Shown: positions 15,882 to 24,552 of the stretch, piece by piece
Position numbering within the stretch: the stretch's first letter is position 1
Layout: each line of letters starts with the position of its first letter
Assembly: GCA_934524965.1 (NCBI GenBank)
Contig: CAKSYU010000007.1
Span: forward strand, 1-64,000
Direction of reading: 5' to 3'
Source: an uncultured Angelakisella sp.
Lineage (GTDB): Bacteria > Bacillota > Clostridia > Oscillospirales > Ruminococcaceae
DNA length: 64,000 nt
The notes under the pieces: generated by a model
What the model was told of the DNA's origin: nothing
The model's input: the letters and a program-made list of their open reading frames with translations, nothing else
Database searches by the model: none
Translations under genes and position numbers: made by a program

Positions 15882-16987
15882 GCGCTGCAAGAGCCAAGAA
15901 GAAACAGCAGGAGGAATTCAACCTCTTTGATGCCCTGAAGCTGCTGGAAAAGGAAAAGGGCATACCGGTGGATTACATGATCGAAAAGATCCAGACCGCC
16001 ATTGCGCAGGCGATCAAGAAAGACCCCTTCAACAGCGAAAACAGCGTCGTGGAGATCGACCCCGAGACCGGTCGCTTCTATGTGGCGCTGCGCAAGGACG
16101 TTGTGGAGGAGGTCGAGGACCCCACCACCCAGATCAGCGTGGCAGATGCCGCCAAGTATCAGTCCGGCATCACCGCCGGTCAGGTGCTGGAGGTCGCACT
16201 GGACCCAAAAAAGTTCGGACGCATCGCGGCGCAGGCGGCAAAGTCCTCGATCCATCAGGGGATCCGTGAGGCGGAAAAGGGACTGCTGCTGAAGGAGTAC
16301 GAGAGCCGTCAGCACGATATCGTCTCCGCCAAGGTGCTGCGGGTCGATCCCGTCCGCGGCAATGTCACGCTGGAGATCGGCAACAGCGAAGCCGTGCTGC
16401 CCAAGACCGAGCAGATCCCCGATGAGACCTTCACCGAGGGTCAGCGCATCAAGGTGTATGTGGTCGATGTGCAGAATACCGAAAAGGGTCCCCGCCTGAT
16501 GATCTCCCGCACCCACCCCGGACTGGTCAAGAGACTGTTCGAGATGAATGTCCCCGAAATTTACGACGGCACCGTCGAGATCCGCTCCATCTCCCGCGAG
16601 GCGGGTTCCCGTAGCAAGCTGGCGGTCTCCAGCCGCGATGAGAATGTGGACGCCATCGGCGCCTGCATCGGTCCCAAGGGCGCCCGTGTCAATGCTATCG
16701 TGGAGGAGCTGGGCGGCGAAAAGATCGATGTCGTCAATTACAGCGATGACCCCACCGCCTACATTTCCGCGGCGCTGTCTCCCGCCACCGTGCTCGGTGT
16801 CGAGATCCTCGATGCCGATATCCACAGCTGCCGTGTCACCGTGCCGGATCATCAGCTTTCCCTCGCCATCGGTAATAAGGGTCAGAATGCCCGCCTTGCC
16901 GCGCGGCTCACCGGCTGGAAGATCGATATCCGTCCCGAAAGCGGCTTCTACGGCGAAGAAGAACCCCTCCCTCGTGAGGAAGCATAA
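15878..16987 (+). CDS. nusA: transcription termination/antitermination factor NusA
   Basis: 369 residues, typical of Firmicutes NusA, which lacks the C-terminal acidic repeats of E. coli. N-terminal RNA polymerase-binding domain (with KKDPF), S1 domain (residues ~130-200), and two KH domains with IGPKGARVNAIVEELGGEKIDVV (~262) and AIGNKGQNARLAARLTGWKI (~328). It controls pausing, termination and antitermination. Overlaps rimP by 4 bp, so the two are coupled. Confidence 0.96.
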   Translation: MSAARAKKKQQEEFNLFDALKLLEKEKGIPVDYMIEKIQTAIAQAIKKDPFNSENSVVEIDPETGRFYVALRKDVVEEVEDPTTQISVADAAKYQSGITAGQVLEVALDPKKFGRIAAQAAKSSIHQGIREAEKGLLLKEYESRQHDIVSAKVLRVDPVRGNVTLEIGNSEAVLPKTEQIPDETFTEGQRIKVYVVDVQNTEKGPRLMISRTHPGLVKRLFEMNVPEIYDGTVEIRSISREAGSRSKLAVSSRDENVDAIGACIGPKGARVNAIVEELGGEKIDVVNYSDDPTAYISAALSPATVLGVEILDADIHSCRVTVPDHQLSLAIGNKGQNARLAARLTGWKIDIRPESGFYGEEEPLPREEA

Positions 16988-17013
16988 CTGAGAAAAGAAA
17001 GGAGGCACCCACC

Positions 17014-17286
17014 GTGCAGCAAAAGAAAATACCGGTAAGAATGTGCGCCGGCTGCGGCGAGCATTTCCCCAAAAAGGAGCTGGTACGCATCGTCCATACT
17101 CCGCAGGGAGAGATCCATGTGGACCTCACCGGAAGAATGGCGGGACGCGGCGCTTATCTCTGCCGCAATGCCGAGTGCCTCCGCAAGGCGCAGAAGGCAA
17201 AAAGGCTGGAACGCGCCTTCCAATGCCCCGTACCCGATGAGGTGATGGCAAAACTGGAAGAGGAGCTGAATGCCGCCCATGAATGA
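17014..17286 (+). CDS. rnpM: RNase P modulator RnpM (YlxR, DUF448)
   Basis: 90 residues, GTG start after AAAGGAGG. Matches the YlxR family: IPVRMCAGCGEHFPKKELVRIV, then GRMAGRGAYLCRNAECLRKA with conserved Cys residues. YlxR is an RNA-binding protein recently linked to RNase P activity. It lies between nusA and ylxQ as in other Firmicutes and overlaps ylxQ by 17 bp. Confidence 0.92.
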   Translation: MQQKKIPVRMCAGCGEHFPKKELVRIVHTPQGEIHVDLTGRMAGRGAYLCRNAECLRKAQKAKRLERAFQCPVPDEVMAKLEEELNAAHE

Positions 17287-17611
17287 AGCGACCGTCAAAA
17301 AGACGCTGGGAATGCTTTCGCTGTGCCGCCGCGCCGGTAAACTGTGTACCGGCATGGAGGCGGTGCTGGAAAAGGCGGGCAGGGGCGAAGCCGCCCTTAT
17401 CCTGCTGGCGGAGGACTTATCGCCCCGCAGCGCCGAGCGTTTGAGGAACCGGCTGCCGGAGGACATACCGGTACGCTCCCTTCCCTGTACGATGCAGACC
17501 CTATCCGCCGTGACCGGCAAAGCCGCCGGAATCGCGGCGGTCTGCGATGAGAATTTCGCCTGTGGTATCCGGGCAATGTTAAGTGACGATGAGGAGGATC
17601 TGGATAGATGA
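17270..17611 (+). CDS. ylxQ: YlxQ, L7Ae/L30e-like RNA-binding protein
   Basis: 113 residues from ATG 17270; ATG 17279 is an alternative start. L7Ae-type fold: [20 protein letters not shown], then [17 protein letters not shown]. Such proteins bind kink-turn RNA; the exact role of YlxQ in bacteria is unsettled. It overlaps rnpM by 17 bp and infB by 4 bp. Confidence 0.88.
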   Translation: MPPMNEATVKKTLGMLSLCRRAGKLCTGMEAVLEKAGRGEAALILLAEDLSPRSAERLRNRLPEDIPVRSLPCTMQTLSAVTGKAAGIAAVCDENFACGIRAMLSDDEEDLDR

Positions 17612-20325
17612 TAGAAAAAGTTAAACTGCACGAGGTCGCCCGCGACCTGAACCTGAACGGCAAAGAGCTGATGACGCTGCTGCAGGAGCGCTTCGGCGGC
17701 GAGGCACGCAAGTCCCAGACCGTGCTTTCCGGCGATGAATTGAATTTTGTGTTCGAGCACTTTACCAAGCAGCACGCCGTTGCCGATTTCGGTGAATACT
17801 TCAAGCTGGGCGAAAAGATGCAGAAGCCCGCGGAAAAACCGGCGGAAAAGCCGGTGGAAAAGGCTGCGGAAAAGCCCGCCGCCCCCGCTCCCAAACCTGT
17901 GGAAAAGCCCGCCGCCCCCGCTCCCAAGCCTGTGGAGAAGCCCGCTGCCCCCGCGCCGGCGCCGAAGCCTGCTGCCTCCCAGCAGCCCGCCCGTCCCCAG
18001 CAGGGCGGCAATAACCAAAGCCGTCCGCAGGGCGACCGCCGCTTTGATAATCGTGATAATAACCGCCCCCAGCAGGGCAATAATAACCGTCCTCAGGGAG
18101 ATCGCCGCTTTGACGGCAACCGTCCGCAGGGCGACCGCCGGTTCGACAATCGCGATAATAACCGCGATAACAACCGTCCGCAGGGCAACGGTCTGCGTCC
18201 CAACCTGAACCAGAAGCCCGCCGCCCCCGCTCCCAAGCCTGCCGAGAAGCCCGCTGCTTCCCAGCAGCCCGCCGCCCCCCGCAAGCCCATCGAGATCCGC
18301 CAGCAGGCGCCCAAGCAGAAGGGCCCCAAGGGCGAGAATACCTTTACCGCCAATACCGTGACCCGCACCACCGTGGATATGCGTACCAGCGAGGTCAACC
18401 TGGATAAATACAACGAGCGCTACGAGCAGATCGCGCCCGCCGGCAACATGAAGGACAACTTCGCCAAAAAGCAGAAGCTCAACCAGAAATCCGCCCGCCG
18501 CGGCAAGCCTGTCCTCAGCCGCAAGGAGCGGGAGGAGGAAAAGATGCGCCGTCTGGAGCTGGAGCGTCAGCGCCGCCAGCGTCTGGAGGTCGCCCTGCCC
18601 GAGGAAATGACCGTCGGCGAGCTGGCGCTCACCCTCAAGGTGCAGGCAAGCGAGATCGTCAAGAAGCTGATGGGTCTGGGCGTTATGGCTTCCATCAGCG
18701 ATGTCATCGACTTTGATACCGCTTCCCTTGTCGCCATGGAGATCGGCGCCAAGGTCACCAAGCAGGTCGTCGTCACCATCGAGGACCGCCTGTTTGAGGT
18801 GGAGGATAAGGAGGAGGCGCAGGAGCCCCGTCCCCCCATCGTCGTGGTCATGGGCCATGTCGACCACGGCAAGACCTCTATCCTCGATGCCATTCGTAAA
18901 ACCAGCGTCGTCTCCGGCGAAGCGGGCGGCATCACCCAGCACATCGGTGCTTATCAGGTGCAGGTGGACGGTCGTCCCATCACCTTCCTGGATACCCCCG
19001 GTCACGCCGCCTTTACCTCGATGAGAGCCCGCGGTGCGCAGGTCACCGATATTGCCGTACTGGTCGTTGCCGCCGATGACGGCATCATGCCCCAGACGGT
19101 AGAAGCCATCAACCACGCCAAGGAAGCTGGCGTTTCCATCATCGTCGCCATCAACAAGATGGATAAACCCGAAGCGAACCCCGAGCGGATCAAGCAGCAG
19201 CTTACCGAATACGAGCTGGTTCCCGAGGAGTGGGGCGGCGATACCATCTGCGTCCCCGTTTCCGCCAAGACCGGCATGGGGCTGGATAACCTGCTGGAGA
19301 TGATCCTGCTGGTCGCCGATACCATGGAGCTGACCGCCAACCCCAACCGTATGGCAAAGGGTACGGTCATCGAAGCCAAGCTGGATACCGGTCGCGGTCC
19401 CGTCGCTACCGTCCTCATTCAGACCGGTACGCTGCATTCCGGCGAAGCCATCATTGCTGGTACGGCTGTCGGCCGTGTGCGCGTGATGACCAACGATAAG
19501 GGTCAGAAGGTCGAGGAGGCGGGTCCCTCCTGCCCCGTGGAGATCACCGGTCTTGCCGAAGTGCCTGCCGCCGGCGATATCTTCAATGCCGTTGAAGATG
19601 AAAAGCTGGCGCGTGAGCTGGTAGAAAAGCGCCGCATGGAGCAGAAAGAGGAAGAATTCAAGCGCTACCAGAAGGTCACACTGGATAACCTCTTTGAGCA
19701 TATCAGCGAGGGCGAGGTGCTGGAGCTGCCCGTCATCGTCAAGGGCGATGTACAGGGCTCGGTGGAGGCTGTCCGTCAGTCCCTTGAAAAGCTCTCCAAC
19801 GATGAAGTCCGCGTCCGCGTTATTCACGGCGCCGTTGGTGCCGTCAGCGAAAGCGATGTCATGCTGGCAAACGCCTCCCACGCCATCATCGTCGGCTTTA
19901 ATGTCCGCCCCGACCCCACCGCCAAGGCGAATGCCGAGCGGGACGGCGTCGAGATCCGCCTCTACCGCATCATCTACGATGCCATCGAGGAGATCGAGGC
20001 AGCCATGAAGGGTATGCTGAAGCCCAAGACCGAGGAGGTCGATCTGGGCCGTGCCGAGATCCGCAATGTCTACAAGATCACCGGTGTTGGCGCCGTTGCC
20101 GGCTGCTATGTGCTGGACGGCAAGATGGTTCGCTCCGCCAATATCCGTGTCGTCCGTGATGGCATTATTATCGCCGATGATAAGATGGCGTCGCTGCGCC
20201 GCTTTAAGGACGATGTCAAGGAAGTGGCACAGGGCTACGAGTGCGGCATCACGCTGGAGAAGTTCAGCGACCTGAAAAACGGCGATATCTTTGAAGCCTA
20301 CGAGATCCGTGAGATCAAGCAATAA
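17608..20325 (+). CDS. infB: translation initiation factor IF-2
   Basis: 905 residues. An IF2 N-terminal helix ([20 protein letters not shown]) is followed by a long low-complexity linker at ~70-230: Pro/Ala/Lys repeats ([11 protein letters not shown]) and then Arg/Asn/Gln repeats ([10 protein letters not shown]). The second IF2N domain is near 330. The GTPase has G1 GHVDHGKT near 416, DTPGHAAF and NKMD, then domains C1 and C2. It binds initiator tRNA on the 30S. Its linker repeats are near-identical at DNA level and may vary in copy number. Overlaps ylxQ by 4 bp. Confidence 0.97.
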   Translation: MIEKVKLHEVARDLNLNGKELMTLLQERFGGEARKSQTVLSGDELNFVFEHFTKQHAVADFGEYFKLGEKMQKPAEKPAEKPVEKAAEKPAAPAPKPVEKPAAPAPKPVEKPAAPAPAPKPAASQQPARPQQGGNNQSRPQGDRRFDNRDNNRPQQGNNNRPQGDRRFDGNRPQGDRRFDNRDNNRDNNRPQGNGLRPNLNQKPAAPAPKPAEKPAASQQPAAPRKPIEIRQQAPKQKGPKGENTFTANTVTRTTVDMRTSEVNLDKYNERYEQIAPAGNMKDNFAKKQKLNQKSARRGKPVLSRKEREEEKMRRLELERQRRQRLEVALPEEMTVGELALTLKVQASEIVKKLMGLGVMASISDVIDFDTASLVAMEIGAKVTKQVVVTIEDRLFEVEDKEEAQEPRPPIVVVMGHVDHGKTSILDAIRKTSVVSGEAGGITQHIGAYQVQVDGRPITFLDTPGHAAFTSMRARGAQVTDIAVLVVAADDGIMPQTVEAINHAKEAGVSIIVAINKMDKPEANPERIKQQLTEYELVPEEWGGDTICVPVSAKTGMGLDNLLEMILLVADTMELTANPNRMAKGTVIEAKLDTGRGPVATVLIQTGTLHSGEAIIAGTAVGRVRVMTNDKGQKVEEAGPSCPVEITGLAEVPAAGDIFNAVEDEKLARELVEKRRMEQKEEEFKRYQKVTLDNLFEHISEGEVLELPVIVKGDVQGSVEAVRQSLEKLSNDEVRVRVIHGAVGAVSESDVMLANASHAIIVGFNVRPDPTAKANAERDGVEIRLYRIIYDAIEEIEAAMKGMLKPKTEEVDLGRAEIRNVYKITGVGAVAGCYVLDGKMVRSANIRVVRDGIIIADDKMASLRRFKDDVKEVAQGYECGITLEKFSDLKNGDIFEAYEIREIKQ

Positions 20326-20412
20326 CCCCCAAAAGGCACTGTCGGCGGTCGGATAACAGCATTATCCGGCTGCCCCTTGCCGTTTACAGAAAAAACAAAA
20401 GGAGGGCGCATC

Positions 20413-20787
20413 ATGCCGAATTATAAAAACGCTCGTCACGGCGAGGATATCCATCGGGAGCTGACTGCCATTTTCCGGTCGCTCAAAGATCCCCGCATCG
20501 ACCCTATGCTTTCCATCGTCCGCACCGAGCTTTCCCGCGACGGCTCCTGCTGCAAGGTCTATGTCAGCTCACTGTCGGGGCTGGAAAAGGCACAGGAATC
20601 GGTCAAGGGCTTAAAAAGTGCGGCGGGCTATATCCGTCGGGAGATCGGCAGCCGGCTGGCAATGCGCCACACGCCGGAATTCCAGTTCATCGCCGATGAT
20701 TCCATCGAATACGGTGTGCATATCAGCCACCTGCTGCGGGAGATCGTGCCGGAGGAGGACGAAGCGAAAGGGGAGACCGAGGAATGA
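20413..20787 (+). CDS. rbfA: ribosome-binding factor A
   Basis: 124 residues from ATG 20413, which has AGGAGGG 8 bp upstream; the in-frame ATG at 20377 does not. The KH-like fold is visible: RHGEDIHRELTAIFRSLKDPRI, VYVSSLSG, and the C-terminal LAMRHTPEFQFIADDSIEYG, which is the family signature. RbfA matures the 30S subunit and 16S rRNA 5' end. Overlaps nrnA by 4 bp. Confidence 0.95.
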   Translation: MPNYKNARHGEDIHRELTAIFRSLKDPRIDPMLSIVRTELSRDGSCCKVYVSSLSGLEKAQESVKGLKSAAGYIRREIGSRLAMRHTPEFQFIADDSIEYGVHISHLLREIVPEEDEAKGETEE

Positions 20788-21755
20788 AGGAGAACCTTTC
20801 CGTTTCCCGTGCCGCGGAGCTTTTGATGCAGCGGGATAATATCACCCTGCTGTGCCACCGCCGCCCCGATGGGGATACGGTGGGCAGTGCCTTTGCCCTG
20901 TACTATGCCCTGAAAACGCTGGGCAAGGAGGTACGGGTGCTGTGTGCCGATCCGCTGCCGAAAATGTACGAATACCTTTACCCCGACTATACCCCCAGCC
21001 ATGTGCTGTTTGTTCCGGCGGAATATGTCGTTGCCGTAGATGTGGCGACTGCCTGTATGCTGGGCGGTCTGGAGGAAAAATACGGGAAAATGGTGGATCT
21101 TTGCATTGACCACCACCCCAGCAACAGTGACTACGCCGCCCAGACCTGTCTGTGGGGCGAAGCCGGCGCCTGCGCCGAGCCGGTGGCAGCGATCATCAAA
21201 GCCATCGGGCTGCCCGTTTCCGGCAGGATCGCCGAGTGCATCTACACCGGTCTTGCCACCGATACCGGCGGCTTCCGGTACAGCAATACCTCTGCCGGCA
21301 GTATGCGGCTGGCGGCGGAGATCATGGAAAGCGGCGTGGATACCGCCCGGCTCAATACCCGCATTTTTGAAAGCGAAAGCAAGGCAAAGGTGCTGGCGGA
21401 GGCGGCAATGATGTCCGCCCTGCAGTTTTATGCCGATGACCGCATTGCCGTAATGCCGGTGACGCTTGCCGTCCGTGCCGCCACCGGCGTGACCGGCGAG
21501 GAGCTGGAGGACGTAGCGGGCATTCCCCGTAAGATAGAGGGGGTGCTGTTGGGTATCACCATCAAGGAGCATGAGGACGAATGTCATGTCTCGCTGCGCA
21601 GCAAGGAACCGGTGAATGCCGATGAGATCGCCAAGGTGTTTGGCGGCGGCGGACACCGTTTTGCTGCCGGCTGCACCATCAAAGCGTCGGTGGAGGAAGC
21701 CGCCGGACTACTGGTGGCGGAAGCCATAAAACACCTGCCGAAGGAGACTGCATGA
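20784..21755 (+). CDS. nrnA: bifunctional oligoribonuclease/PAP phosphatase NrnA
   Basis: 323 residues. DHH domain with LLCHRRPDGDTVGSAFAL, VAVDVAT, and DHHPSN (here IDHHPSNSDYA) holding the metal-binding Asp/His; C-terminal DHHA1 domain with GGGGHRFAAGC near residue 293. NrnA degrades 2-5 nt RNA and dephosphorylates 3'-phosphoadenosine 5'-phosphate. The rbfA-nrnA-truB-ribF order is the standard Firmicutes arrangement. Overlaps truB by 4 bp. Confidence 0.94.
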   Translation: MKENLSVSRAAELLMQRDNITLLCHRRPDGDTVGSAFALYYALKTLGKEVRVLCADPLPKMYEYLYPDYTPSHVLFVPAEYVVAVDVATACMLGGLEEKYGKMVDLCIDHHPSNSDYAAQTCLWGEAGACAEPVAAIIKAIGLPVSGRIAECIYTGLATDTGGFRYSNTSAGSMRLAAEIMESGVDTARLNTRIFESESKAKVLAEAAMMSALQFYADDRIAVMPVTLAVRAATGVTGEELEDVAGIPRKIEGVLLGITIKEHEDECHVSLRSKEPVNADEIAKVFGGGGHRFAAGCTIKASVEEAAGLLVAEAIKHLPKETA

Positions 21756-22687
21756 AAAAAACACACCATTCCCGCCAGTTGGAAGGGATCCTCTGCGTCG
21801 ATAAGCCGCAGGACTGGACCTCCTTTGACGTGGTGGCGAAGATGCGCGGTATTGCCGACTGCCACAAGATCGGGCACGGCGGCACCCTTGACCCCATGGC
21901 GACCGGCGTTCTGCCGCTGTTTTTCGGACGGAGCGCCAAGGCAATGGAGCTGATGCCGGTGCAGGATAAGCGCTACACGGCGACCATTTGCTTTGGGGTG
22001 ACCACCGATACCCAGGACTGCACCGGCAATATCCTTGCCACCAGCGAAAAGCCGGTGACGAGGGAAGCGCTGGAGGCGGCACTGGTGCCGCTGCGGGGAA
22101 CGATAGACCAGCTGCCCCCGATGTATTCTGCCGTCTGGGTGGACGGGCAGCGGCTGTACAAGCTGGCAAGAGCCGGCAAAGAGGTGGAGCGCCCCACCCG
22201 TCAGGTGACCATTCACCGGCTGGAGCTGCTGGAATTTGATGAAGCGGAAAGAACCTGCGTCATTGATGTTGCCTGCTCCAAGGGGACTTATATCCGCACC
22301 CTTTGCCACGATATCGGCGAGGCGCTGGGCTGCGGCGGTATGCTGACAGCACTGCGCCGTACCGAAACGCTGGGCTTTACCACAGCGGATTGTCACACCT
22401 TGGAGGAGCTGAAAGCCGCCGCCGATGAGGGACGCTTTGAGGAGCTGCTGATGCCGGTAGACTCGGCGTTCCGGCAGTACAAAAGCATCTTCCTTTCCCC
22501 GAAGCAGACCAAGATGTTCCTGGACGGGATAAGACTGGATACCAACCGCATCAAGATCCCTGCCGAGGGAGACACCGTAAGGGTCTACGGCGAGGACCGC
22601 TTTTTAGCCCTGGCACACATTGAACGCAGCATCGCAGAGTTGCAGATCATCAAGCTGTTTTACACAAAGGAGAATCCGAATTGCTGA
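21752..22687 (+). CDS. truB: tRNA pseudouridine(55) synthase
   Basis: 311 residues. N-terminal signature GILCVDKPQDWTSFDVV, then KIGHGGTLDPMATGVL with the catalytic Asp, RYTATICFGVTTDTQD, and a C-terminal domain with FLALAHIE. Modifies U55 in the T loop of most tRNAs. Overlaps nrnA by 4 bp and ribF by 7 bp. Confidence 0.96.
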   Translation: MKKTHHSRQLEGILCVDKPQDWTSFDVVAKMRGIADCHKIGHGGTLDPMATGVLPLFFGRSAKAMELMPVQDKRYTATICFGVTTDTQDCTGNILATSEKPVTREALEAALVPLRGTIDQLPPMYSAVWVDGQRLYKLARAGKEVERPTRQVTIHRLELLEFDEAERTCVIDVACSKGTYIRTLCHDIGEALGCGGMLTALRRTETLGFTTADCHTLEELKAAADEGRFEELLMPVDSAFRQYKSIFLSPKQTKMFLDGIRLDTNRIKIPAEGDTVRVYGEDRFLALAHIERSIAELQIIKLFYTKENPNC

Positions 22688-23451
22688 TCTTCCACGACCT
22701 TTCCCGCCGCAGCGAGCAGCCCACCGTGGCAGCGCTGGGTTTTTTTGACGGGGTTCATCGCGGGCACCGCGCCGTGATAGCCGAAGCGCGCGCACAGGCG
22801 CACGCGCAGGGCGCCAAATGTGCGGTTTTCACCTTTGAGCCGCCGCACCATACCGACCGGACGGTGAGCAAAAGCGATGTAAAGCTGCTGCAAAGCGCCG
22901 AGGAGCGTTACCGTGTGATGGAGGAGCTGGGGGTGGAGCTGGTGCTTTGCCCGCCGTTTGAGAGCTTCTATAACCTTTCGCCGGAGGGGTTTGTAGAGGA
23001 GATACTGCGGAAGGTACTGAACTGCCGCGGCGTAGTGTGCGGCGAGGACTACCGCTTTGGCAAAAAGGGCGCGGGAAATGTGACCCTGCTGCGGGAGCTG
23101 GCGGAGCCGAGAGGAATAACAGTGACGGCGCTGGCGCCGGTGCTGTGGCAAAATGAGCCGGTCAGCTCCAGCCGAATCCGGCGCTGCCTTGCCGAGGGCG
23201 ATACCGAACAGGCGGCGGCGCTGCTGGGGACGCCCTACACCGTAGGCGGCAAACCTGTGCGGCAGGGGGAATTCCTGAGCCTGCGGCTGCCGCCGGAGAT
23301 GGCAGTGCCGGCGGACGGCGCCTATCACGGCGAGGAACTGACTCATGGGGACAAGCCGCTGCTGCTCACCGTGCAGCAGGGCGAGATCCGCTGGGCGAGT
23401 GAGAGACCGGCGGACGAGCCGGTGAAGATCGCCTTTGGGGGAAGGGAGTAA
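22681..23451 (+). CDS. ribF: RibF-like FMN adenylyltransferase; riboflavin-kinase half degenerate
   Basis: 256 residues from TTG 22681 (AAAGGAG 9 bp upstream), against ~310 for a normal RibF. The N-terminal nucleotidyltransferase domain is intact: ALGFFDGVHRGHRAVI (HxGH), VVCGEDYRFGKKGAGN, and PVSSSRIRRCLAEGD. The following kinase domain should show a GxPTAN motif around residue 195-210; instead the chain goes from TPYTVGGKPVRQGEFLSL straight to PADGAYHGEEL and stops. The PTAN loop that binds ATP and riboflavin is absent. The enzyme should make FAD from FMN but probably cannot phosphorylate riboflavin, so another kinase is needed. Last gene of the operon. Confidence 0.85.
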   Translation: MLIFHDLSRRSEQPTVAALGFFDGVHRGHRAVIAEARAQAHAQGAKCAVFTFEPPHHTDRTVSKSDVKLLQSAEERYRVMEELGVELVLCPPFESFYNLSPEGFVEEILRKVLNCRGVVCGEDYRFGKKGAGNVTLLRELAEPRGITVTALAPVLWQNEPVSSSRIRRCLAEGDTEQAAALLGTPYTVGGKPVRQGEFLSLRLPPEMAVPADGAYHGEELTHGDKPLLLTVQQGEIRWASERPADEPVKIAFGGRE

Positions 23452-23511
23452 AAAGCCTCCCCCGATCCGGACAAAACCCGCTGAAACAGCGGAAAAACCG
23501 CGCAAAACCGT

Positions 23512-23540
23512 TTGACAAGCCGTGTGGGATATGCTAAAAT
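23512..23540 (+). promoter_or_regulatory. promoter of rplU-rpmA
   Basis: TTGACA (23512-23517), 17 bp, TAAAAT (23535-23540) preceded by TGC. Near-consensus, as expected for ribosomal protein genes. Confidence 0.8.
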
Positions 23541-23546
23541 ATCAAG

Positions 23547-23635
23547 TGCCGCATGCGACGGGCTTTTTTAAGTGTGTCCCCGCGAGGGTCGCCGCCTGTT
23601 TTTCGCAGCGAGATTAAAGAAAGAGGCTACACAAT
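23547..23635 (+). ncRNA. putative L21 leader RNA
   Basis: About 90 nt between the predicted transcription start and rplU, containing short complementary segments. Firmicutes rplU mRNAs commonly carry an autoregulatory L21 leader in this position. The call rests on position and length; no covariance match was run. Confidence 0.4.
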
Positions 23636-24169
23636 ATGTACGCAATCTTTGAAACCGGTGGCAAACAGTACACCGCAAAGGTCGGCGATGTGCTGTTCAT
23701 CGAAAAGCTGAACGCCGAAGTCGACGAGACCGTGACCTTCGAGAAGGTTCTTGCAGTCGGCGATGACACCGTAACCTTCGGCACCCCCTATGTAGAGGGC
23801 ATGACCGTAAGCGGCAAGGTGCTCAAGAACGGCAAGGCGAAGAAGATCACCGTGATGACCTACCGTCCCAAGAAGGACAGCAAGCGCAAGATGGGTCATC
23901 GTCAGCCCTACACCAAGGTAGAGATCACTGCCGTAGGCGCTGCCGGCGAGGAAAAGCCCGCCGAGAAGAAGCCCGCCGCCAAGAAGGCTGCCGCTCCCAA
24001 GGCTGAGGGTGAGAAGAAGCCCGCCGCCAAGAAAGCCGCTGCCCCCAAGGCTGAGGGTGAGAAGAAGACCACTGCCAAGAAGGCTGCCGCTCCCAAGGCG
24101 GAGGGCGAGAAGAAGCCCGCTGCCAAGAAGACCGCAGCAAAGAAAACTGAGGAGAAAGGTGAGGTGTAA
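23636..24169 (+). CDS. rplU: 50S ribosomal protein L21 with a long basic C-terminal tail
   Basis: 177 residues, against about 103 normally. Residues 1-102 are canonical L21 (MYAIFETGGKQYTAKVGD..., then TYRPKKDSKRKMGHRQPYTKVEI). The last ~72 residues are four imperfect copies of a Lys/Ala/Pro-rich unit (KKPAAKKAAAPKAEGE) resembling histone H1-like tails. Codon use is biased to highly expressed forms. The tail repeats are nearly identical at DNA level, so copy number may vary. It is followed 3 bp later by rpmA; the prp (ysxB) gene usually found between them in Firmicutes is missing. Confidence 0.94.
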   Translation: MYAIFETGGKQYTAKVGDVLFIEKLNAEVDETVTFEKVLAVGDDTVTFGTPYVEGMTVSGKVLKNGKAKKITVMTYRPKKDSKRKMGHRQPYTKVEITAVGAAGEEKPAEKKPAAKKAAAPKAEGEKKPAAKKAAAPKAEGEKKTTAKKAAAPKAEGEKKPAAKKTAAKKTEEKGEV

Positions 24170-24172
24170 TTT

Positions 24173-24430
24173 ATGGCTCATAAAAAAGGTATGGGTTCTA
24201 CCAAGAACGGCCGTGATTCTGAGTCCAAGCGTCTGGGCGTAAAGCGTGCTGACGGTCAGGCTGTCCTGGCTGGCAACATTCTGGTCCGCCAGAGAGGCAC
24301 TCACATTCATCCCGGTGAGAACGTAGGGATCGGCAGCGACGATACTCTGTTCGCTCTGGTTGACGGTCGCGTCAAGTTTGAGCGCATGGGTAAAGAGCGC
24401 AAGAAGGTTTCCGTTTACCCTGCTGAATAA
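24173..24430 (+). CDS. rpmA: 50S ribosomal protein L27
   Basis: 85 residues. Sequence [22 protein letters not shown] is canonical L27. It begins directly with the mature form: the Firmicutes-type N-terminal extension (ending in ...LQFFA) that Prp cleaves is absent, in keeping with the absence of prp upstream. AAAGGTGAGG precedes the start and overlaps the end of rplU. Confidence 0.96.
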   Translation: MAHKKGMGSTKNGRDSESKRLGVKRADGQAVLAGNILVRQRGTHIHPGENVGIGSDDTLFALVDGRVKFERMGKERKKVSVYPAE

Positions 24431-24552
24431 TTTGGCACAAAGACAAGGTCCCGGAGTGTGAAAACCCCGGGATTTGTTCTTGTAAGGGATAACTGCCGCG
24501 CCTTTGGGGGAAAATCCCCATAACGGCAGAGAAGATAAAAGCGAGGAACAAG

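Noticed and set aside
16948..20322. 1124-residue minus-strand open frame
   Set aside because: Antisense to infB; Gly/Leu-rich composition comes from the IF2 linker.
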